13,539 nucleotides of DNA, from positions 1 through 13,539 of the forward strand of contig JAEUJR010000563.1 of assembly GCA_016793585.1 (NCBI GenBank). Reading direction: 5' to 3'. The position numbers were made by a program, and so were the translations under genes. Source of the DNA: Archangium sp. GTDB lineage: Bacteria; Myxococcota; Myxococcia; Myxococcales; Myxococcaceae. The notes under the pieces are model-generated. The model worked only from the letters and a program-made list of their open reading frames with translations. It was not told where the DNA came from and did not search any database. This document shows positions 7,020-12,354 of this stretch, one piece after another (positions within the stretch are counted from its first letter, which is position 1; each line of letters opens with the position of its first letter).

Positions 7020-8171
7020 TCACTTCGTCCGCAGCAGGTGCGCCGGCACGGTGTCGCGGGGCTGCTCCGAGATCATCACTGCGGGCTCCACGCCTCCGTC
7101 GGCCGGCATGCTGCGCAGCCCGAGCGTGAGGTCGCCGCAGTCGTCGCCGTCGAAGGTGAGGTGCTCGATGCCCGGCCCTCGCCCGAGGAAGAAGTGCGTT
7201 TCGCTGCCCTCGAGGCAATCGAGAATTCGACCCGGCTGCGAGGCCCTGGGCGTCCACCGTGAGGCGTTGCAGCCCTCGATGCGTGACGGAACGCGAACGC
7301 GTCGAGCGCGCTCGCTCGCGAGGGTGACGGTGCGCTGTGTACAGGTCAGCTCGCGCGTCGGGCCATGCGGTGGCTGGGAGAACTGGAAGCGAAGCTTCGC
7401 CGCTCCCGTGACGGTGCCCTCCCACGCGGTGGAGCGGAGACAGCGGAACGTACCCTGGGGCTGCACGTCGAGCGTCGAACCCTCACGCCGCGCCTCGAAC
7501 TCCTGAATGACCAACCGCGCGCGCTCACCCGTACGCCCCAGCGTCCACTGCTCGAGGCGTGAAGGGCCTGGCAGCCAGCCGGTGCTGAGCTGGCGGCCGA
7601 CCCAGAGCATCTCTCCCAGCGCGAGCGACTCGTCGCAGGTGCCGGTGACGAGCGGCTGCTCCGGAGGTGGCGGCGGCTCAGCCGTGGCTGGCTCTTCGGG
7701 CGCGACCTCGTACAGCGAGACGCGTGGCTCCTGGTCGGAGGCAGGCGGTGCGTGATGGGTCGCGACCAGCAGCCACTTCGGCTTCGCGCAGTGCACCACG
7801 AAGGCGCGCACACTCGTCATGCCGCTCGAGAGGACGCGCTGCAGCGTTCGGGTGAGGTCCTTTCGGCTGCGCTCATCGAGCGTGGCTGCGTAGTCGGCTG
7901 GCATCGGCCGCTCCGTTGCTCCCATCTCGAGCACGACGGTGCCTGCGGCCGGGCAGGTCGTGCGGGCCTCGACCCGGAGCCGCGAAAACTCGATGTCTGC
8001 CGACGAGCGCTCGGCACACGGCGCCGAATAGGCCGCGTTCACCGTCAGCACGCCGTCATCGAGCGTCTCGCGAACGACGTAGCGGCTGGCGCACGTGGGC
8101 GCGGGCGCGACCGGCTCGACGCGGCGGGCGCAGGCGAGCAGCAGCAGACACGAGAGGAGCGACCGACGCAT
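7020..8171 (-). CDS. Lipoprotein of unknown function between two nucleotidyltransferase genes
   Basis: This is a 383-residue predicted lipoprotein. ATG 8171 gives MRRSLLSCLLLLAC, with lipobox LLAC and acylated Cys14. It starts 10 bases after the stop of the large nucleotidyltransferase (TAG 8184-8182) and has no strong Shine-Dalgarno sequence, so translational coupling is likely. Two cysteine-containing beta-rich halves (about residues 27-155 and 178-383) are joined by a Pro/Glu/Ala linker (156-174, with a run of five prolines). Cysteines at 27, 52, 73, 128, 179, 244, 277, 301, 319 and 345 could pair as disulfides in the periplasm or at the surface. A DGG motif occurs near residues 358-360. 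I recognise no family. Its placement inside a nucleotidyltransferase cluster is odd, because those enzymes lack export signals. Confidence 0.82.
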   Translation of the reverse strand: MRRSLLSCLLLLACARRVEPVAPAPTCASRYVVRETLDDGVLTVNAAYSAPCAERSSADIEFSRLRVEARTTCPAAGTVVLEMGATERPMPADYAATLDERSRKDLTRTLQRVLSSGMTSVRAFVVHCAKPKWLLVATHHAPPASDQEPRVSLYEVAPEEPATAEPPPPPEQPLVTGTCDESLALGEMLWVGRQLSTGWLPGPSRLEQWTLGRTGERARLVIQEFEARREGSTLDVQPQGTFRCLRSTAWEGTVTGAAKLRFQFSQPPHGPTRELTCTQRTVTLASERARRVRVPSRIEGCNASRWTPRASQPGRILDCLEGSETHFFLGRGPGIEHLTFDGDDCGDLTLGLRSMPADGGVEPAVMISEQPRDTVPAHLLRTK

Positions 8172-8181
8172 GGCACGCAGG

Positions 8182-9450
8182 CTAATCGTTGGGCACCGGC
8201 GCTGCAGGCGCCCCGGCGCCCCATGCTCCGGGGACGTGGTTGAGCCACCGCGAGGCGCGCGTCTCGTTGACCCGTACGAGGAGGCGATGGGCCACGAGCC
8301 GGTCAGGTGCCTCGGGCAGCTTCGAGGCATCGCGGGCGGCTTCCAGCTCGGGCGCCAGCGACTCCGCCTCGCGCAGCACCTCTTCCAGTGGAACGCGGCC
8401 GGCCTTGATGTCGAGCAGGCGTGTCCTGAGCGCTCCCGTCGCCGCGAACTCGGGCACACCCGTGCGCAGCCAGCCCGTCGCCAGATGAATGAGCCGCAGC
8501 AGGTTGTACGCGTTCTTCGGAGACAGCCGCCGCGCCTGGCTCTCGCCGTCTTCGTCACCGCGATGCACGGCGCCACCTGCGAGCGCGAACGCCTTCAGCG
8601 ACGCGAAGTCGTTGGCCGCGATGAGGCCCTGGTCGCTGAGCGAACGGTAGAGCTGCTTCAGGTACGTCTTCGTCGCGAGCAGCGCCTCGGCGTCGGTCGC
8701 GTGCGCGCGGGGAGAGATTCTCGCGAGCCGCGTGGCGACGGCGTCGAGTGAGAGCGTCGGCTCGGCGCGCAGCCAGTCGAGCACGGTGTCGCGATGCTCC
8801 GCGAGGCGCGCCGACTTCGTGAGCGAGTCGAGCTGGCGCAGCGCGTACTTGCCGAAGCTGCCGAAGAGCTGGGTCGAGACGAACGATTCGCGCGCGGCCA
8901 GGAGCCACTCGCCGACCTCGTCTGTCGCGCGCACCGTCGGCACGAAGAGCAGCTCGAACGTGTTCGGGTCGGCACGCAGCGCTTGAGCGATCGTCTTCTC
9001 GACCTCCCAGAACGTCTGACTGCCATCGGCGCTGACGAGGTCGCGCGGTGGCTCGACGAGCCCCGCCGTCCACGAGAAGGGGAGCAGGAAGGCGCCGCGC
9101 ACGTCGGTGTCACTCTGGTCGTTGGCCAGGCCCCACGCGCGAGAACCCACCGTCGCTTCGAGCACCGCGCACTGGCGCAACGCGCTCCACGCGGCGTCAC
9201 GGCGCACCGCGAACGCGAGCTGGCCTTCACGGCGCGGGAGCAGTTCTTCACGGCGAAACCACACGTCGCCGACCCCGACGACGTGCACGTCGAAGCCGCC
9301 ATCACGTTCGCGCGCGATTCGGCCGACGAGGCCCTGTGGAAGCCGACGCTCGCCATGCAGCCGCTCCACGCGCGTCGTCACCTCGGTGCCGTGCGGCAGG
9401 GAGCTGGGTGCACCATCGAGCGCGTCGAGGGCTGAAGGTCGGGAAACCAT
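8182..9450 (-). CDS. RlaP-type nucleotidyltransferase (PF10127-like) with N-terminal SH3-like domain
   Basis: This is a 422-residue predicted cytosolic protein, taking ATG 9450 as start. Residues about 18-75 look like a small beta-barrel (LPHGTEVTTRVER, GLVGRIARERDGGFDVHVVG, then DVWFRREELLP), resembling SH3/KOW-like domains. Residues 95-170 carry the nucleotidyltransferase core: TVGSRAWGLANDQSDTDVRG (100-119), with Gly102-Ser103 and the acidic pair Asp114 and Asp116, then FWEVEKTIAQALRADPNTFE (147-166), matching the family's E..K...L...NP..E block. Residues 190-422 are helical. The same core is in the smaller paralogue at 6178-6966. The start is uncertain: ATG 9525 and GTG 9555 are in frame, and the latter overlaps the preceding stop as GTGA, but the extension is His/Arg/Ser-rich and has weaker codon bias. 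The substrate is unknown; RNA ends or nucleotides are the family expectation. Confidence 0.83.
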   Translation of the reverse strand: MVSRPSALDALDGAPSSLPHGTEVTTRVERLHGERRLPQGLVGRIARERDGGFDVHVVGVGDVWFRREELLPRREGQLAFAVRRDAAWSALRQCAVLEATVGSRAWGLANDQSDTDVRGAFLLPFSWTAGLVEPPRDLVSADGSQTFWEVEKTIAQALRADPNTFELLFVPTVRATDEVGEWLLAARESFVSTQLFGSFGKYALRQLDSLTKSARLAEHRDTVLDWLRAEPTLSLDAVATRLARISPRAHATDAEALLATKTYLKQLYRSLSDQGLIAANDFASLKAFALAGGAVHRGDEDGESQARRLSPKNAYNLLRLIHLATGWLRTGVPEFAATGALRTRLLDIKAGRVPLEEVLREAESLAPELEAARDASKLPEAPDRLVAHRLLVRVNETRASRWLNHVPGAWGAGAPAAPVPND

Positions 9451-9551
9451 GCGGTGCCGACGATGGCACGACACGGTGCTGACACGCTGGCATGTCGGCG
9501 GAGAAGGTGTCTCCTCGCGCGTCATGAACACGTGGCCTGCGCCTGAGTCGC

Positions 9552-10046
9552 TCACCGATCAGCGCGGCGAGTCGAGCGCACCGCGAGCAGCGCGACGGTG
9601 GCGAGCAGGCAGAGCCCGGCAGTCGTCGAGCAGGGCCGCGTGTCGTGACACGGCCCGCCGCCCGGCGTCAGGTCGACACAGCTGCCGGTGTCGAGCGCTC
9701 GTCGCCACGCCTCCTGCGAATAGGCGCCGCCCTGACAGGTCACCAGCCCCGCGTCGTTCAGCGGCCACGCCTCGACCGGAAGAATGGTCTCGGAGAAGAC
9801 GGCTCCGATGACGACGGGGGTGTCGATGGGTGCATCGAGGTATGGGTTCGTCGCAGAGAACCGGCGCGCCGCGACTGTCGCGACACCGCCATCGGCCCAC
9901 CGCACCTCCTGCAGCGTCAACCCGCCGTCGGCGTGCAGCACCCCGAGCGCCGTGAAGTCGGCGGGGCGGCACTGGCAGAGCGTCGACGTGCAGACAGCAC
10001 CAGCTTCGGCAGCGAACAACCCTGTCAACAGCATCAGCGCGCGCAC
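9552..10046 (-). CDS. Small secreted protein with C-terminal membrane tail (MYXO-CTERM-like)
   Basis: This is a 164-residue protein. GTG 10046 gives MRALMLLTGLFAAEAGA, with signal cleavage near residue 17; ATG 10034, four codons later, is an alternative, and neither has a strong Shine-Dalgarno sequence. The mature part has a CTSTLCQC cluster (19-26) and beta-like strands with two DGG turns (near 40-42 and 52-54). The C-terminus has cysteines at 133 and 139, a hydrophobic segment (about 142-156) and the basic end RSTRRADR. This Cys-TM-Arg layout resembles MYXO-CTERM tails processed by myxosortases in Myxococcota, though the exact motif is loose. It is the first gene of the minus-strand cluster, and its stop overlaps a possible GTG start of the large nucleotidyltransferase. 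It is divergent from the gene at 10130, with an 83-base gap. Function unknown. Confidence 0.78.
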   Translation of the reverse strand: MRALMLLTGLFAAEAGAVCTSTLCQCRPADFTALGVLHADGGLTLQEVRWADGGVATVAARRFSATNPYLDAPIDTPVVIGAVFSETILPVEAWPLNDAGLVTCQGGAYSQEAWRRALDTGSCVDLTPGGGPCHDTRPCSTTAGLCLLATVALLAVRSTRRADR

Positions 10047-10100
10047 GTTCCGACACGGTATCTCGTGCGTTCATCGATGGGGGCAACGCTTCATCGCGAA

Positions 10101-10113
10101 CGCCCCGCGGGCG
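10101..10113. repeat. Short GC-rich dyad in the divergent region 10047-10129
   Basis: CGCCC (10101-10105), loop CGC, GGGCG (10109-10113), 16 bases before the GTG at 10130. An 8-base palindrome, CATCGATG, is at 10072-10079 in the same gap. The two promoters of the divergent genes must lie in these 83 bases or inside the genes, but no clear -35/-10 boxes are visible. The dyad may be incidental in GC-rich DNA. Confidence 0.2.
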
Positions 10114-10129
10114 TGGTTTCCTTTCTTCC

Positions 10130-10900
10130 GTGCTCCGCCTTCCACTGCTGTTGCTGGTGATGGCCTCGACTGCATTCGCTCGCGAGAAGCTCGTGGTGCT
10201 CGAGCTCTCGACCTCGGACGACGCGTCGAGCAAGACGGCCCGGCTCGTCCAGGAGCAGGTCGCCACCGAGCTCATGTCGCTCGAGCGCTACGACATCATC
10301 GGCCAGAGCGACATCACGGCGCTGTTGGGCCTCGAGCGGCAGAAGCAACTGCTCGGCTGCTCCGACGAGGCCAGCAGCTGCATGGCCGAGCTCAGCGGAG
10401 CCCTTGGCGCGCGCTGGCTCGTGATGGGCACGCTCGGTCGCGCGGGAACGAAGCTGCGCTTCGACCTGAAGCTCGTCGACTCCGCCGCTTCGAAGACGGT
10501 CGCGCGCAGTGGGCGCGTGCTCGCGAACGACGACGAGCTGTTCGCTGCCGTTCCCGAGATGGTGCGCGCGCTCGTCGGCGTCACGGCGCCCAGACTTCCC
10601 ATCGCGCCGCTCATCGTCGGTGGCGTCGGAGCCGTCGCGGCGGTCATCGGCAGCGTGTTGCTCGGCACGGCGGTCAGCGCGAACCAGACGCTCAATCGCG
10701 AACGCGCCGGCATCGCCGTGTCGGCGGCACAGGCGCAGCTGAAGGAGCAGCAGCTGTCGTACTGGGCCGGGCTCGGAGTGCTCGCCGCTGGCGGTGCGGC
10801 GCTCGTCGGCGGTCTCGTGTGGTTCTTCGTGGCGCCTGTCGAGCCGCCCGCGTCGGCCTGGCTGGGCGTGGGGCCCTCTGGGGTCGAGGTGCGCTGGTGA
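10130..10900 (+). CDS. CsgG/TolB-N-like exported protein with two C-terminal membrane segments
   Basis: This is a 256-residue protein starting at GTG 10130, with signal peptide MLRLPLLLLVMASTAFA cleaved near residue 17. Residues 20-150 match the CsgG/LpoB/TolB-N-like fold used in many envelope proteins: a first strand LVVLEL, a helix VQEQVATELMS, the strand-turn ERYDIIGQSDITALLG (52-67), a Cys pair (Cys77 and Cys84), then ELSGALGARWLVMGTLGRAG (87-106) and a following beta strand. This domain commonly senses or assembles envelope components. Membrane segments are predicted at about 157-181 and 211-235, separated by a Gln/Ala-rich stretch, with a short C-terminal strand. The stop overlaps the start of the next lipoprotein by 4 bases (GTGA, 10897-10900), so the two are co-translated. 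The specific role is unknown; the fold assignment is by motif only. Confidence 0.82.
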   Translation: MLRLPLLLLVMASTAFAREKLVVLELSTSDDASSKTARLVQEQVATELMSLERYDIIGQSDITALLGLERQKQLLGCSDEASSCMAELSGALGARWLVMGTLGRAGTKLRFDLKLVDSAASKTVARSGRVLANDDELFAAVPEMVRALVGVTAPRLPIAPLIVGGVGAVAAVIGSVLLGTAVSANQTLNRERAGIAVSAAQAQLKEQQLSYWAGLGVLAAGGAALVGGLVWFFVAPVEPPASAWLGVGPSGVEVRW

Positions 10901-12261
10901 GAACGTTCGTCACCGTCGTCACCTGCGTGCTGGTGGTGGCCTGCCCTCCGACGTTGGAGATCGACGGCACGAAGTGCGACGAGGGTGGCCGTTGTCCTGA
11001 CGGCTTCCGCTGCGACACGGTGGCGAACGTCTGTCGCGCCGCGAGCGTCGTCGGCGGTGGCGCCGCAGGTGGCGCGAGTGCAGGCGGGTTCGCCAGTGGA
11101 GGTCCTGCTGGTGGAGGCACCGCTGGCAGCGCGGCTGCGGGCGGCTCGGTCGCTGGCGGGCAGGGGGGCGCCGGCGCTGGCGCACCTGATGCTGGCGATG
11201 CCGACGCCGGTCCGATGGATCCTCCCTGCGGGTTTCGTCGTGATGGCGGCATCGGCTGGTGCGCGTTCGGCGCGTTGACGCCGTCGGTCTCGGGGTTTCA
11301 GTCGGCACTGGTGCGCGACGTGGGCCTCGTGGTGGTGGGTGACTTCGTGAGCGGTGGCGGCGACGAAGTGCTGCTCCAGGTCGGGCAGAGTTCAGCGCTT
11401 CGTGTGCTGCGCGCCGAGCCCGGCAGCCTCGAACACGCCGGCACGGTGACCCTGCCGTTCGTGCCTGCCACGCTCGAGCGCCTTCGCCGTGATGGTGGCG
11501 ACGCCCTGGTCGCCATGAGGGATGGCGGGGTGTGGCTGCTGAGCGGACCTCCTTCGTTCGCGGTCGAGCTGTCGACCTCGGCCCGTGCCGCTGCGGTTGC
11601 CGACGTGACGGCCGACGGGCTCGAGGACCTGCTCGTGTGTGATGGCGGCGAGCCAGCCAACCTCTTCGCTGCTCCCGACTGGAGGTCGCGTCAGCTGCTC
11701 AGCGTCGCGGGGTGCTCTCAACTCGGCGCTGCGTCGAGCGGCACCACGTCGGTGGTCGCGGTCTCGGTGCAGTCGACCACCATCTTCGCGTCGTACCTCT
11801 TCAGCGATGGCGGCCCCGGCTTCTTGCTGCCGTCTCCGTTCAACGTCACCACACCGCCATCGGGGCTCTCCGTCTTCTTCGGAGACGCGCCATTCATCGT
11901 CGCGAGGAGCGAGGCCCCCAACGAGCCACTCCGGCTCTGGGAGCTGAGCAGCTCGGGCCTGACCGACCGGAGCATTCTCTCCTTCGCCATGCTGACGCCC
12001 TCCGTCACGGCCACGCTCGGCGGGCGCTTCGGCGACGACCTCGTGGGCTCACTCGTCGTGGGCAAACCCGACTCGGTGCTTCGGGCGAGCCTGGTGCGAA
12101 GCTCCGACGGCGGTCTCGGCTCGACGTTCAGCTCGCTCAACGGCATCGGCCCCTCGACCCTCGCCAGCGGAACGCTGCGTGGCATGGGGCACGCCGATCT
12201 CGTCGTCGCGGCGCAGGGGAGCGGCGATGGCGGCACGCTCTTCGTGCTGTTCGGGCAGTGA
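10897..12261 (+). CDS. Lipoprotein with Cys module, Gly/Ala linker and FG-GAP-like repeats
   Basis: This 454-residue predicted lipoprotein begins at GTG 10897, inside the stop of the previous gene. The signal MRTFVTVVTCVLVVAC has lipobox VVAC and acylated Cys16. Residues 27-46 form a four-cysteine module (Cys27, 33, 39, 46) with GRCPDGFRCD, similar in style to the modules of the 2037 lipoprotein. Residues 51-105 are a long Gly/Ala/Ser linker ending APDAGDADAG. Residues 120-454 look like a beta-propeller, with FG-GAP/VCBS-like calcium-type motifs VADVTADGLEDLLV (234-247), LVVVGDF (144-150) and a final MGHADLVVAAQ segment. Seven DGG tripeptides occur. It is probably anchored in the outer membrane and exposed, possibly binding a ligand. 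The open frame extends in phase upstream to 9784, but that part overlaps other genes and is not coding. Confidence 0.85.
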   Translation: MRTFVTVVTCVLVVACPPTLEIDGTKCDEGGRCPDGFRCDTVANVCRAASVVGGGAAGGASAGGFASGGPAGGGTAGSAAAGGSVAGGQGGAGAGAPDAGDADAGPMDPPCGFRRDGGIGWCAFGALTPSVSGFQSALVRDVGLVVVGDFVSGGGDEVLLQVGQSSALRVLRAEPGSLEHAGTVTLPFVPATLERLRRDGGDALVAMRDGGVWLLSGPPSFAVELSTSARAAAVADVTADGLEDLLVCDGGEPANLFAAPDWRSRQLLSVAGCSQLGAASSGTTSVVAVSVQSTTIFASYLFSDGGPGFLLPSPFNVTTPPSGLSVFFGDAPFIVARSEAPNEPLRLWELSSSGLTDRSILSFAMLTPSVTATLGGRFGDDLVGSLVVGKPDSVLRASLVRSSDGGLGSTFSSLNGIGPSTLASGTLRGMGHADLVVAAQGSGDGGTLFVLFGQ

Positions 12262-12273
12262 CAGTCCATCTGC

Positions 12274-12320
12274 GCGAGTCGGTTCATGAGCCCGGCCTTT
12301 CGAGCGCGTGCACGACTCGC
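12274..12320. repeat. Inverted repeat in the gap before the aldehyde dehydrogenase gene
   Basis: GCGAGTCG (12274-12281) and CGACTCGC (12313-12320) are exact reverse complements separated by 31 bases. They lie in the 93-base gap between the lipoprotein stop (12261) and the ATG at 12355. The loop is long and no U tract follows, so a terminator is not well supported; a binding site for a dimeric regulator is equally possible. The promoter of the aldehyde dehydrogenase gene would also have to lie near here, but no clear boxes are visible. Confidence 0.3.
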
Positions 12321-12354
12321 TACACCGCACGCGTCCTTCACCCTGGAGCGCTCC

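Noticed and set aside
6178..10046. Calling the nucleotidyltransferase cluster a toxin-antitoxin or phage-defence system
   Set aside because: There is no HEPN or other antitoxin/toxin partner, no nuclease or sensor domain and no mobile-element context. Two of the four genes encode exported proteins.
9784..10896. In-phase upstream extension of the 10897 lipoprotein frame
   Set aside because: It would run through the antisense of the small secreted gene and out of frame through the CsgG-like gene. The Arg/Ala-rich translation is not protein-like, and a perfect lipoprotein signal begins at 10897.
12274..12320. Terminator call for the inverted repeat before the aldehyde dehydrogenase gene
   Set aside because: The 31-base loop and lack of a U tract make it a poor terminator, so it was kept only as a low-confidence repeat.
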